From positions 69,927,865 to 69,991,864 of the forward strand of contig CM036753.1 of NCBI GenBank assembly GCA_020796225.1: DNA of 64,000 nucleotides, in the 5' to 3' direction. The translations under genes and the position numbers were made by a program. The notes under the pieces are model-generated. The model ran no database searches and was not told the origin of the DNA. It saw only the letters and a program-made list of their open reading frames with translations. The number at the start of each line of letters is the position of its first letter. Position 1 is the first letter of the stretch. Shown one piece after another: positions 44,366 through 56,500 of the stretch. This DNA is from Arion vulgaris (taxonomy: Eukaryota > Mollusca > Gastropoda > Stylommatophora > Arionidae).

Positions 44366-44779
44366 TTTGTCTCCTTTTTAAAAAAAACCTGTAGATGGAT
44401 TACTGTACTTCGTGTTTCCGTAGTTCGTCTATCTGTAATACCATGTGATCCAATATGTGTGATGTGGTCAACATTTTTTACAGCGTTTTTACTTCCTAAA
44501 GTTGTTTTCTGTACCCAATTCAGGTGGGGTCGATGAAAGAGCCGTGTCAGGTTTTACACAAATATTCCTCCTTCGTCGTGGGTGGTCCCTTACTATTATT
44601 GGAACGAACAAGGACGAGGAATACCGATCTGTTTTATTGCAGTGTTTACATGGTGCTGGGATTTTATTCGAGATCGTTTTTGTTGGAGTATTCACTACTT
44701 GATTTATTGTTTTCTCGCAAGTCTGTAATGGTTACTGATCAGTGCGGTCAAAACACCACAATACATTGTCCACATATTG

Positions 44780-45082
44780 AAATTATGCCCACACTTAGGA
44801 ACCAAATATATCCAAAGATATAGTACATATATTGCAACCAAGCCCCACTTAGGAACCATATATAGCCAAAGATACTGTACATATATTGCAACCATGCCCA
44901 CACTTAGGAACCAAATATAGCCAAAGATATAGTACATATATTGCAACCATGCCCCACTTAGGAACCATATATAGCCAAAAATACTGTACATATATTGCAA
45001 CCAAGCCCCACTTAGGAACCATATATAGCCAAAGATACTGTACATATATTGCAACCATGCCCACTTAGGAACCATATATAGC
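44780..45082. repeat. 55-bp tandem array, 5-6 copies
   Basis: acttaggaaccatatatagc then caaagatactgtacatatat repeats every 53-57 bases; copies alternate tagtac and tgtac forms. Confidence 0.92.
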
Positions 45083-45250
45083 CATCCTGCACCTCCGAAG
45101 AAACCAAATTATACATTATATTGCAGGACATACGTTTTACCACAGCCTATAGATAGGTTTCAGGTCTTCTAATCTAACTATCGCTGGTCGAAAGAATGAA
45201 CAAGAATTGATTTACATTATTGGTAGACATCTTTATTTTCTCACTAGAAT

Positions 45251-45505
45251 CTCTTCTTCTTCTTCGCGTTCGTTCGTTTCGACCAATTGTAATCACTCTT
45301 TGTGATATGTTTGATCTTTGCCAAGAACGTGTATACGTTGCACATTGGTTTGGTAGGCCCCTAAACGCATATATTTCTACACGTTTAGGACATGTGCATC
45401 CGATTTCATCCAAACCTCACCAGTCGCCTCTTACGATATGCGTGGCAGGTAACAGTGGTTCTATTCTTTACACCCCAAATTTGGGACCCGGTAACCACTC
45501 GGGCG
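45251..45505 (-). mobile_element. SINE-E copy with 12-bp target duplication
   Basis: tctcactagaat flanks it at 45239-45250 and 45506-45517. On the minus strand its tail is gaacgcgaagaagaagaag, which closely resembles the tail of the RNase H LINE at 17060. Confidence 0.9.
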
Positions 45506-45559
45506 TCTCACTAGAATGAACCTGGTAATATGACTCTACCACCAATACTAACACGGATG

Positions 45560-46110
45560 ACTACCAAAAATAGGAGCAGATTCGAACAAGTTCTCATTCT
45601 GCGCATCAGGACAGGACACAATCGACTATGCAGTCACATGTAAAGAACATTCAAGGTTGGTAATTGCTGCGTGTGGGCAGGGATCCCAGACTGTGGAGCA
45701 CATACTTCAAGATTGCTCTGAATATGATATCATCATCAAATAGCTTGTCCTGAGCAGAAATTTGCCACCCCAACAGTCCTCCGGAATTTCTCTCTTATAG
45801 GCCAGATGTTCTGCCTCTGCAGCCATCATGTTCAAACCATCAGTTACATCCTGAATCGATCTTCTCCGTGGTCTTCCTCTTCTTCTCTTTGCCGGTATGC
45901 CCTCTTCCATGATGGTCTTCTCCAGCCCTTCATGTCTTTTTATATGTCCAAAATATCTCAATTTTCTCTTTCTTATTTGTAGCATCAGCCAGTTTTCTTT
46001 GATTTTGAGTTCTTTCTGGGAATATGATATACTGAGGTAAATTCACTGATTTAGAGAAACAACACTGAAAAGAGAACTGCACAGATCTCTGTGTGAGCTA
46101 CAAAAGACAA
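45560..46110 (+). pseudogene. RNase H LINE fragment interrupted by another LINE
   Basis: 45565-45719 reads RFEQVLILRIRTGHNRLCSH and, after a frame change, VEHILQDCSEYD. It resumes at 46031 after the inserted LINE at 45731-46019. Confidence 0.72.
45731..46019 (-). pseudogene. L-RT6 LINE end inserted in another LINE
   Basis: The minus strand codes [40 protein letters not shown], then IQDVTDGLNMMAAEAEHLAY, ending in a GAT tail. The 11-bp duplication gaatatgatat lies at 45720-45730 and 46020-46030. Confidence 0.93.
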
Positions 46111-46239
46111 TAAACTTTATATATATATATATATATAGTTACGAATTATTGTCCCCATGATGTCCCTTCTACAGAACAAAACAACCCAGTCTGTAATTAT
46201 ACTATTATATAACCAAACCAGATATGTCACCCAAATTGG

Positions 46240-46360
46240 TCTGTGGGTTAAATACCTGGAGATTCAGACAATATCAAATGGTAAACACAGATCAGAAATA
46301 AAGAGTAGAATAGACAGGAGGAAAAACAGCATTCCACAAAATAAGTCATTATATGTAACA
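46240..46360 (+). pseudogene. LINE scrap related to 39800
   Basis: KYLEIQTISNGKHRSEIKSR then IDRRKNSIPQNKS matches the YLG....DG....EIKSRI region of L-RT4. Confidence 0.6.
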
Positions 46361-46504
46361 AGATATTGAAGAGTTCTTCAGTGATACAATGCTTCAGAGA
46401 GAAGGTTTAATCCCATATCTTTCAATTACAAAGCAAATGCTCATACCACCTCCATCTTGACATGACAGCTCTGACAACCAATCAAATCTTATACCATGCT
46501 ACAG

Positions 46505-47030
46505 TCTTCTTTTTCTTCGAACACTCCATATCGTCTCTGTGGCTGAGTGGTTACGCCCTTTGCCTTGTGAGTCATAGGTCGTGGGTTCGAATCCGGACCG
46601 CGCCATTCTGTTCACAAGTGCAGTTTTTCCAGAGACCGCTAGGATTGTTGCCGGAGCTACGGAGTTCCTGCTTTGTGCAATACTCTCGGCAGGTGGGGTG
46701 CCATTTCTGCGGAGAGGGGCCGAGCCATATGGGGTAAAACCCGTGCAATGAAGTCAATCCTTCGGCTTTAAAAGCCTTTAAACACTCCATATCAACAACT
46801 TGTTAAACCACTCTTTGTGATTTGTATGTGATCTGAGTCTAAGAGCGATTGTACATTATGCCAGTTATGTGCCTACAAGTAGGCCAGCTTATCCAATTTC
46901 TGCAACGTTTTTATTTACTAGGTAGCTTCTCTAGTCCCCTACCTCCGCACCTCTTACAACATTCCTTGTAGGCCACAGTGTTATTATTCTTTACTCCCCT
47001 TGCAAGCACCAGCAACACATGGTACAGTAA
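46505..47030 (-). mobile_element. SINE-E copy interrupted by a SINE-C
   Basis: 46505-46532 is the tail end (ctttttcttcgaacactcca) and 46794-47030 the rest. The insertion between duplicates aacactccatatc. Confidence 0.9.
46533..46780 (+). mobile_element. SINE-C, full length tRNA-derived, nested in SINE-E
   Basis: Head with near-consensus pol III boxes, TGGCTGAGTGG and GGTTCGAATCC, then a 180-base body to gctttaaaagccttt. 13-bp duplication aacactccatatc at 46520-46532 and 46781-46793. Confidence 0.94.
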
Positions 47031-47799
47031 AGCTTCAGATGTGGAACTTTTAAGTTGGGTTTTTCTATTTGTAAAATCTTACTTACCCATCTGTACAAAT
47101 TTATGCCCTGTTGGATAATATGCATACACTTTGACCACAATTTAGATGTCTGTCCTATGGGGAAGCAATGTACTCACATTCTCACAGCAAACCATACAGA
47201 TCCCAAAGAGTGGTTAACTTATTTGATAAGAACGAATGCACAAATGTAACAAAACAACAAACAGATTAACATCTAAATTTGTCTCTTTAATGATGATCTC
47301 CAAAAAAATAATCCATACATCAAAATGTTACGATAAGTTTATTGAATGAAATCATAAATAACATTTAAAACAAAATATTTCATCAATACATAAAATGTTA
47401 AAATCTACTAAGCAAAATAACAAACAATAACACATAATGTGGAAACCAATACATCAGGAAAAAAATAGCAATAAAATAACATTTACAATGTATTTAAAAC
47501 AAAACATCACTACACACACTCTCACACAACAAAGTTGGCAAATAACAGTGAAACATGTAATGTTAAAAACAAATCACCCCTTACACACGCTCTCACACAA
47601 CAAAGTTGGCAAATAACAGTAAAACATGCAATGTTAAAAACAAATCTGGTTATATGTAGTTACAGCACAAATTCTGATGTTTTGGTCATTAAAACATTTA
47701 GTCAACATTGTAACCCACCAACTTTTAAAAACAAAATCTGCACACTTGAAACCTAATTTAGTCATTTATGCTCTTCTGAAACATTGTTTAAAAATTGTT
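47031..47799. other. AT-rich spacer with a 67-bp direct duplication
   Basis: Two copies of ctctcacacaacaaagttgg followed by caaataacagt-aaacatg lie at about 47518-47585 and 47586-47652. No gene recognised. Confidence 0.6.
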
Positions 47800-47935
47800 C
47801 GCCCGCAATCCGTTCAAGCATAGTCATGGCATCAAATATGGCGCCTATGACTGATTTTTGTTTGAAGGCATGCTTTCCTTATCACCAGTGTCCCTTGCCA
47901 TTCAGGTAAGCCTTACTCCGACTTCATAAGTATTT
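47800..47935 (-). mobile_element. SINE-H copy
   Basis: Plus-sense tatgactgatttttg, gaaggcatgctttccttatc, accagtgtcccttgccattc and tccgacttcata match the family in complement. Confidence 0.72.
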
Positions 47936-47954
47936 GTAATTTAGATTTTCAATT

Positions 47955-49437
47955 CTTCTTCTTCTTCAATGATCCAGCGGCACTTGAGCTTTTGCCCTTC
48001 GCCCAATGCTATGTAGTGGTATCTGCATGTGTCTGTAAGTTGTTCTTTTGTTCCGTATAGTGTGTTCCATTTATCTGGCCTTGGAGGAAGGAGGGTCTTT
48101 CTGATGTCTTCTAGTGCTTGACACTTGAAGAGGTGGTGGTGAACGGTTTCATGATGATGTGCACACAGTTGGCACTCTGGAGTGTGTTGTGGATGAATTC
48201 TGTTCAAGTGATTATTAAGTGTTATGTGTTGGGTTCGAGTCTAAAAATGGTGCTCTGATCTCTTCTTGTAAGGTGGTTGATGTTGTCATTAAGGTTAGGG
48301 CTGGCCATATGGGTGTACACATCTCTTCCTGTGTTTCCCATGGCCCATCTGTTCAGCCAAATTTCCTTATTTGTTGTCATTAGGATTTGCTTTGCTGTAT
48401 GGAGAGTTGTTGCTGTGATTGGTTGTTCCTGTGTTGACCCTTTCTTGGCTAGCCTATCTGCTTTGTCATTTCCAGGTGTGTTTGAATGTCCAGGGATCCA
48501 CTGCATGGTTATTTTGATGTCATGTGATGTAATAAGTCTGTCAATATCTAGGGCTATATGGGATAGTTCAGATTTACAATGTCCACCATCCTCTAGGGCT
48601 TGAAGGGCAGACATTGAATCTGTGAAGATAATTATGTTTTGTGCCTTTGATGGAAAGGCATCGAAAACAGTCTTCAGGTGGTACAACGCTGCTTCTATCG
48701 CATGAATTTCAGCCTCATAATTGGAGCATATCTCCCACGCATGCACCAAACAGCTCTTCGGATGATCTGTCTGGGTATTGTATATATGCTCCGTAACCTG
48801 CTTTGATGGTGGCTTTAAATGCAGATCCATCAGTATAGACATGTATCCATTCTTGGGGATAGGCATCAATGGTTCTTTGAGATGCTATCATAAGGCTGAC
48901 TGGGTCGGAGCGTTTAGTTTCTTCATCTGTCAATTTTGTTATAATTTCAGGTGTATTCAAGAGTGTATGTGGTGGTAAGTTTGCTATTACTCTCTGCAGC
49001 TGCTGTCTTGTTTCTGGAAGGTGGTATCTGTCTTTGATTTCACTGACGTGGTGGAGGATTGACTTTTGTTTAATTCTGTTTCTCTGTTTCCACTTCTCAA
49101 CAAGTAGTTTATTGGGGTGATCTTGATTCATTCTTTTGCTCCTTTCATAAGCTTCAACAGCAGCTTTGTCCCTACGCAACCCAAGAGGTTCCACATTTGT
49201 GTGTATTTCACATGCGGCGGTTGGTGTTGACCTCATTGCTCCGCTGATTAGACGTAAGGTATTGTTCTGTACTCTGTCCAGGGAATCAAGGTTTGTCTTG
49301 GAGCAAGTTGTTAGAAGAGCACTGTTGTACTCTATTGCAGAGCGGATGTAACCAAGATATAAGCCTCTCAGAGTATCTTTGTCTGATCCCCATGTTGTGC
49401 CAGCAAGCTTCTTCAATAGCTGTAATCTTCTTAATGC
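47955..49437 (-). pseudogene. L-RH1 LINE insertion: RT C-terminus plus RNase H, nearly open
   Basis: The minus strand gives LLKKLAGTTWGSDKDTLRGL, YIRSAIEYNSALLTTCSK, IHVYTDGSAFKATIKAGYGA (RNase H box 1), after one frameshift NYEAEIHAIEAALYHLK and IIIFTDSMSALQAL (box 2), and WIPGHSNTPGNDKADRLAKK (box 3, His present). A second frameshift near 48222 precedes [19 protein letters not shown]. It ends [12 protein letters not shown], the Glu run being translated GAA tail. Perfect 14-bp duplication ttagattttcaatt at 47941-47954 and 49438-49451. Only two frame breaks in 1.48 kb. Confidence 0.94.
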
Positions 49438-49451
49438 TTAGATTTTCAATT

Positions 49452-49911
49452 AAAGGATTAGTGTTTCTTGCAGTCCAATCACATACCACAAGTGAACACC
49501 AAGAATGTTTGGCCTAAGCTGGCCCAGTCCCCAGAAAATTCCTCATCCACAGACCGGTAGGCTAGCAGATCTGGTTTCTTTTTTTTTTTAAATTTGGGTT
49601 CATCTTCTACAGCTGAGAATTAAACTGAGACAATCCATCAAGAAAGTCAGTGAATTGGCCACCGCTGCTCATTTGATCCATACAAAAGTTCAAATAATTC
49701 CCAAAGAGAATGTACTCAGCCATCAACAAGGATGCGAGTCTAAGACTAGAAGATTCTGTAATCAGAAGGCAGAGATCTATGTAAAGACAGAGAAGGTACA
49801 TGTATAATCAATGAGCTACAGAAACTATGATGAGCATGCTTCACCATTTACTGACTGAGAATATGCATATATGCACATCTGAATGATCATAAGCGCCGGC
49901 ATCAGAGCTGA
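49452..49911. other. Unassigned spacer downstream of COX15
   Basis: No element recognised; may include the COX15 polyadenylation region. Confidence 0.4.
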
Positions 49912-50362
49912 GTTATGTGCAATGTAAAATATAGAAATTGCGATTTGTGTGTTTATAAAAAAAACTACTACTGTATTCTTTGGAACTATTTATGTGCAAT
50001 GTAAAATATAGAAATTGCGATTTGTGTGCTTAAAAAAAAACTACTACTGTATTCTTTGGAACTATTCATGTTAAATGTAAAATATAGAAATTGCGATTTG
50101 TGTGCTTAAAAAAAAACTACTACTGTATTCTTTGGAACTATTTATGTGCAATGTAAAATATAGAAATTGCGATTTGTGTGTTTAAAAAAAAACTACTACT
50201 GTATTCTTTGGAACTATTTATGTTAAATGTAAAATATAGAAATTGCGATCTGTGTGCTTAAAAAAAACTACTACTGTATTCTTCAGAACTATTTATGTTA
50301 AATGTAAAATATAGAAATTGCGATTTGTGTGCTTAAAAAAAAACTACTACTGTATTCTTTAA
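49912..50362. repeat. 76-bp minisatellite, about 6 copies, in the presumed COX15 3' UTR
   Basis: The word attgcgat recurs with spacings of 75 to 77 bases (near 49938, 50015, 50091, 50167, 50243, 50318). Copies differ in the length of an A-run and by gtgcaat versus gttaaat. The array ends 12 bases from the COX15 stop codon. I see no AATAAA on the minus strand inside the unit. Confidence 0.9.
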
Positions 50363-50372
50363 ATTATGACAT

Positions 50373-50504
50373 CTACTTTGGCAATCTTCGCAGTTCATGT
50401 GTCATCCAGACTGCTAGACTGAGGAGCACCAAAGATCCTGATTGGTGTGTGGCAGCAATAGAAGTTGGTACATATGTCAACAATGTGATAACACCCAGAC
50501 TAGC
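50373..50504 (-). CDS. COX15: COX15 terminal exon with stop codon
   Basis: Starts in phase 0 with [20 protein letters not shown], then [20 protein letters not shown] and LPK before a TAG stop at 50373-50375. His20 of the exon (AATHQSG) is the fourth heme ligand. Acceptor tgttttcag. The exon's 3' UTR must enter the 76-bp minisatellite, which begins 12 bases after the stop. Confidence 0.95.
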   Translation of the reverse strand, partial: ASLGVITLLTYVPTSIAATHQSGSLVLLSLAVWMTHELRRLPK

Positions 50505-53500
50505 CTGAAAACAAACAAATGAACACTATATGTTCAAGTTAACAAGTACTTTCTATGATGTATTATGTTGTATGTCATTACATATGTTTATAACTTTTTG
50601 TCCTTAGTACTGTTAATATATTTTTCTCTTCTTCTTCCTTGAACGATCCATATCGACCACTTATTAACCACTCTGTGTGATTTGTATGTCATCTGAGCCT
50701 AAGAGCGATTGCACATTGTGTCAATTATGCACCTACAAGTAGGCCAGCACATCCAATTTCTGCGACACTTTTATTTACTAGGGTAGTTTCCCAAGACCCA
50801 TACATCAGTCGACTCGTAGGTTGCAGTGGTACTATTCTTTGCTTCCTTCGGACCCTGGTACCACAAGAGCAAGTACTGTTAATCAAATCATATCAAATAA
50901 AAAAAGAACATTCATGAACTGCTGAAACTACAGCATAAAAAGTTGTAAATAAATTTATCTACATGTACCAAACACAACACTATGAAGATTAATAAAAGAT
51001 TGAGATATCCATAATACTTTCGCTGCCACAGACGACAAAAGTCGACGAAAGACCCTAGTCCCTTTCGCTACCATCGTTGACTGGGAGATACACCATTTTT
51101 GAACGGGAGTTTCACTAGCGAAACGAGTGTCCTGTTACTCTCTATTTCCATATTGTTCGAAGAGCTCTCCAAAATGGCGGATCTAGCGTACACATGGTAA
51201 ACATATCATAAGTCCAATTTTGAACGATTTTCGTAAGTAAACAAAGATTTTCAAAATGGGCGATGTAGCTGATGAATAGTGATGTCCAAAATGACTCTTA
51301 TTCTGACTTTTTAGTCAATGATAGTGTTAAAACAGACTGCATGTGATACAAATTTGAACTTTGATTCATGTGACTATGTATATAGATCGATAGCAGATAT
51401 TTCCAGGGGTACAGGAATAGGTGATGGACACCCATCTCGAAAACAGGGGCATATCATACTGTGGATAGGCATGGGGAGAGATGCCAATATCAGTTACAGT
51501 AATAGCTTGTGGATTATGAAGAATATACTCTAAAAATAGACAGGTCAGTAGCTCATTAATATATGAACACTATTCCATAGTTTAAACGTCATAAGTTTAT
51601 TAGTTTATTTTTACGATTTTTTAAAATTTGTCACTCTGAAAACTGATCATGCCCACAAAATAGCGTGGCAGTGAGCCAGACTTGGTTAAAAAATGGGTGG
51701 CAGCAAAAGTGTTAAGCTACTTACACCTTTACAGGACAACTACTTTCAGTATGAGTATGAAGGTTGAGACTGTTACTGCTGCCCTCCATTGGTTCTCTGG
51801 GACTCCGTTTAATGGGGCTGTTGTTTCTGATTCTCAGTTGCTGCTTTGGAAGATCCAGAATGGCAGGGTTTGGAATGAGTGGATATTGCCTGTAGAGGTT
51901 TCCAACCTCCAGAGACTCAAATGGATCCACTGTCCTGGGTATGTAAGTGTTCACAACAACAAAAGAGCAGATAGGATGGCATCGATTGCTGGGGAGTTTA
52001 GGATGGATAAGGGTCGTGCTCTTTGATCTCTTGGAAACCTACTGTTGGATGAGGACACTAAAATTGATGTTGAGTCGATCCCGCAATTTCAGGAGTTTGG
52101 AATTACATGCTGTACAAGTAGAGCTGGATGCCTGAAGGGGCAGAGAGAGGAGTGTGTTTAACCAGTGAGCCACAGGAACCAACAATATGCATACCCTTCA
52201 ATATCTGTTGGGGAAAACTGAGCACCTATAGGTCTGCCCAGAGTGCTGTGACACCAGTTCAATAACCAATACTTATAGCTTTACACTAGTTATTATTTAT
52301 ATTCAACATAATAATAAGTCAACAGATGAGTTGTAATGGAGCAAATATTAAACTTGTAACACAAACATGTCAATATATAATCCCTTTAACTAGGAAACAA
52401 ACCATGACGCTCACAGCGACTCGCCGCCCTGAGTAAATAGCAGATTTGCCGCTCCCAGCGGCTTCTAGGAGACAATCATAACTCTATGTACTTAGTAGAT
52501 TTATAAATATTTAGTAAACACAAGAATGGAATGCAATGTTATATGCAACTGACCTGACCAAAGGCCATCCCTAAAAGTAGGTTAACTGCCAGTCTAGCTC
52601 TGGGGTGAAGAGGAGCCTTTCTTGCCAACCACCAAAATCCAGCAATTAGCAGTACTGTTGACTCAGCCTGGAAATTAAGAAGTATTTACCTTCAAATAAT
52701 ATGGGAGATACACTTTATGTGTTTAAAAATCATCTCAGAATGATCCTTTAGGAATAGAGATAACTTAATGAAACAACAGAAGATAAAGTTTAGTTTCGTT
52801 TTGTCATTGGATCATCATCACTGCACATCGAACCAATTAGTTCTTAAGTGCTCCGATCTCCTTCTCAGTATGTCTCTCAGCGTATGGCAACTAACGACAC
52901 CGGTTCTTTGTCGGTTTACTATTATTCTTTGGCTACCAGCATAGTGTTCTTGTCCAGCTACACCATACTTGACTTGGAATTTTTGCAGTCTGGTTACTGT
53001 TGTAGATTCACCACTATTACTTGAATCATGTACATGTCCTCCTCCCTTAGGGAATTTATATTATCAGCCTGGTCCATTGCTCGCATACTTTTAGAAGATA
53101 AAGACAAATGATAAATGGTATCTTAGAATGTTCTACTCAAAAGCTATCTTAGAATGTTCTACTCAAAAGCTATCTTAGAATGTTTTACTCAAAAGTTATC
53201 ATAGAATATTATACTCAAAAGCTATCTTACAATGTTCTACTAAAAAGTTATCTTAGAATGTCCTACTCAAAAGCTATCTTAGAATGTTCTACACAAAAGT
53301 TATCTCTCTCTCGCGCGATCGTTCTTTTTCAGCCATGTTTATCATTCTAATTGTGATATATAGCCTTTGCCAAGAACGCAATTTTACATCACAACGTTCC
53401 GTACCATTTGGAGCTCAAGTGCTTATCCTTCGGTGAAGTGTCCGATTTCAACCAGCGTTTACTGGGTTCGCTCTCCGTTAGCCTTTTGCTGTCCCCAGCT

Positions 53501-56500
53501 AACCTACAAGGCAGCAGGTTGCTATTTTCTTTTAGGGTAGCGACCTTTAGACGACCTGCCCTCCCATGCTGATGAGTGTCATCTGCCCAGAAAACCTGTC
53601 TTTTTCTGGACTATTTGGTTTTCCTGCCATCCAGTTTTGTGTACGGTTTACTCCGCTAGCCTTTGATTGCCCCCAATCAAACTACAAGGCAGCAGTAGTT
53701 CCCTGAGAGCAGAAACGCGCATTGGCTTCAGTCTCTGCTGGGCCCTCCAGTCTTCAGCACACCTGGGTGGTCCGCTCACCCTCATGCCTGCCTTGCCTTC
53801 TCTTCGCTATACCATCTGCGCCTGCACGTTGCCCACCGGTGGGCACACCCATGCATCGCCTGCATGCGTGTTCGCTCTGCCCTGGTGCCTGTCCCACCAT
53901 ATCCGTCAGCTCTCACCGTGCTCACATTTGCCTCTAGGCTGTTCGGACCTGGGGCTTAACTCGGCCCCCACCCTGCGATGACTTTGTTGGTTTACTATTA
54001 TATTTGAATATTTCCTCTCTCATACCATGTGACTCACTTTAGTAGACTGTGCTATATGTCCATTATCTGATTCAACTTCTGTACTCCTTTCCTACATCTT
54101 AGAACTTTCCCTTCTGGTATGGCGCTCAACATTTTCTTTTCTCTTCTTGCTTTCAGACTTCCACATTAACATTGCTGACAGATGTAAAAGTTAGCTCAAA
54201 GCTTGCAATGCTGCCAAATTTCATTATTAAGGAAACTAGGGTGCAAACATGAGCTAATCCATTTAATGCTGTATAATGGGTATGTAAGAGGCGTTCAGCC
54301 AAAAGTACACAGATCTATTGATCCAATTTTCTATTAATGGAGCTCGCAGTATGGAGGCATGAAAAATGTATCTGTTATGTATCTTTCTTTTCTCTGATCC
54401 TGTTTTGCATTACAGCGTCAAGATAAGAAGAAATTTCTAGAACTAATTTTATGTGCGCTTCAAATACAGTGTTTTTTTGCCTCCTCTGTTATCTCTGAGG
54501 TCCACCTTTTGCGTAGGCTGCCTTTTGCTTTGTATCCACTATATCGCAGTAATAATGCTCTAATCTGCTAGTAATCTAATTTTGTGACCAAGCCATTTAA
54601 TTTGTTGTTTCTTGATAAAGTTCAGTACTGATGTTGTACCCACTTTTTCCTGATGTCTTCATTTCTAAACCGGTCTCTTTTGATACTCCCAGCATTCTGC
54701 AAAGGTACTTCATCTTTGTTGTGACTAGTTTTCTTATATCTTTGATATCAGCGTACAGATTTGGTACCGATAGCATAATGTTGGGAGAAATATTGTGTTG
54801 AAGAATGCTTTTTTAGTGTTCATGGTGACATGTTTGCATTTCAAAATTTGCACCATTTGTCCTATGATTTGAATTGCTTTATTGCATCTAAGTTGGATTT
54901 CGTTATTCTTCCATATGCTGAAAAAATGCAATAAATATATGAAAAAATATATACAATATTCTTGGTAAAATTGACAAACTCACAAGATGTCTGTGATTGA
55001 ATTGGACAAATGTTGGGTTTTCAAAGATATTTCTCCACTTTGGTGAAATGACCCACATGTCATCTGGAATCCACTTGTCTGCCATTTTAGGATATGAGTT
55101 ATAAGTCAAACCAGCATCAAGACCTGCCACAAAAGCTCCTGAAATGTTGGTGTAAAATATATAAAAATTTTACATGAAAACTCGAAAAAATCTGGCAGTT
55201 AGGAATACTGGTTAGAAATGATATATCTGTAGTACTTGATTCGTAGTTCCCTTAAGTTAGCAGAAAGTCTCCATTAAGAGCACTTCACAGTTTCTTCACT
55301 AGCAATTCTAAATTTTCTTGTAACTTAGAAAATCAGAAATCTGGACTGAGGACTCACTAGTATCAGGTTTCGTTATTATTAGGCTATCATGTTCTGTCTT
55401 TGGTGGAAGTGGTATTCAGATATTCATTCTGCTATATCAGATTTTGGTTATTGTTAGGGCTATCATGAATTAGAGACATGTCTGGTCAACCACTAGTGAC
55501 AACTGTTATAAGAAAGAGAAGATGGAGATATGTTGGGCACACCTTGAGGAGAAAAGATCAACGAATATCAAAGCAGGTATTGAAGTGGGATGCAAAGGGT
55601 TCAAGAAAGAGAGGTCGACCTAAGGAGACCCTGAAACGAACTTTGCTGAGAGGCAGGAAATATCGGTCTCAGTTCCATGGAGGAGAGTGAGCGAGTTGCC
55701 CAGGATAGAGCGGTATGGAGAAATTACTTGCAGGCCCTATGCAACGTATAATGGTACGAGAGGAATTATTATTATAGGGCTATCATATTATGTCATGGGT
55801 GGAAGTGGTATTCAGACTAATCACTCTGCTACTACAAGAGGCAATGATGACTTCTTCAGTGTATGTTTTTTCTTCCCAACTGATGTTCATCTTTTGATGT
55901 TTTCTTACCATACAACTCAAATAAGCTTAGTATTTGTCTATTAGATAGATGGGGGTAACTCAGTGCGTAAGTCACAAAAGGTTATATAAAAAAAAGAAAT
56001 TAGTAGTGAACTTCAAAACTACTTATTATTGTACTTACATATCTCCTTTCTTACTGACATATCTTATTTCTCAACATAATCTCTGTGAATATTGATGCAC
56101 TTATCCCATCACTTTATTAGTTCCCCCAGTACCTGCATTATAGAAGTCGTTGGACTGATATCTTAGTCACAATTTGCACATCATGCTCAACTTCTTTGTG
56201 ATCAGCAAATCATCTGCCATCAAGGTGTTTTTCAGTATACCAAAAGGGAATTAATCAGGGGTAGGACAGGGCTCTTCTTCTTCAATGATCCAGCGGCACT
56301 TGAATCTCTTGCCCTTTGGCCTAATGCTATGTAGTGGTATCTGCATGTGTCTGTAAGTTGTTCTTTTGTTCTGTATGTGTTCCATTTATCTGGCCTTAGA
56401 GGAAGGAGGATCTTCCTGACATCATCTAGTGCTTGACATCTGAAGAGGTGGTAGTGAACGGTTTCATGATGATGTGCACACAGCTGGTACTTTAAAGTGT

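Noticed and set aside
46533..46605. A tRNA gene
   Set aside because: A and B boxes are good, but the stems do not fold as a tRNA, and the unit is flanked by a 13-bp target duplication with a 180-base body. It is a SINE head.
51318..51533. A 71-codon open frame in the last COX15 intron
   Set aside because: Falls inside the piggyBac-like element ends and shows no transposase features.
53667..53981. A 104-codon open frame rich in Pro, Cys and Ser
   Set aside because: It lies in the GC-rich part of a repeat related to 18651-19950 and overlaps another open frame; no domain visible.
52906..53998. A possible 20-base flanking duplication (gtcggtttactattatt / gttggtttactattata) around the 53-kb repeats
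   Set aside because: The left copy is part of a SINE-A-related fragment seen also at 57500, so the match may be repeat content and not a target duplication.
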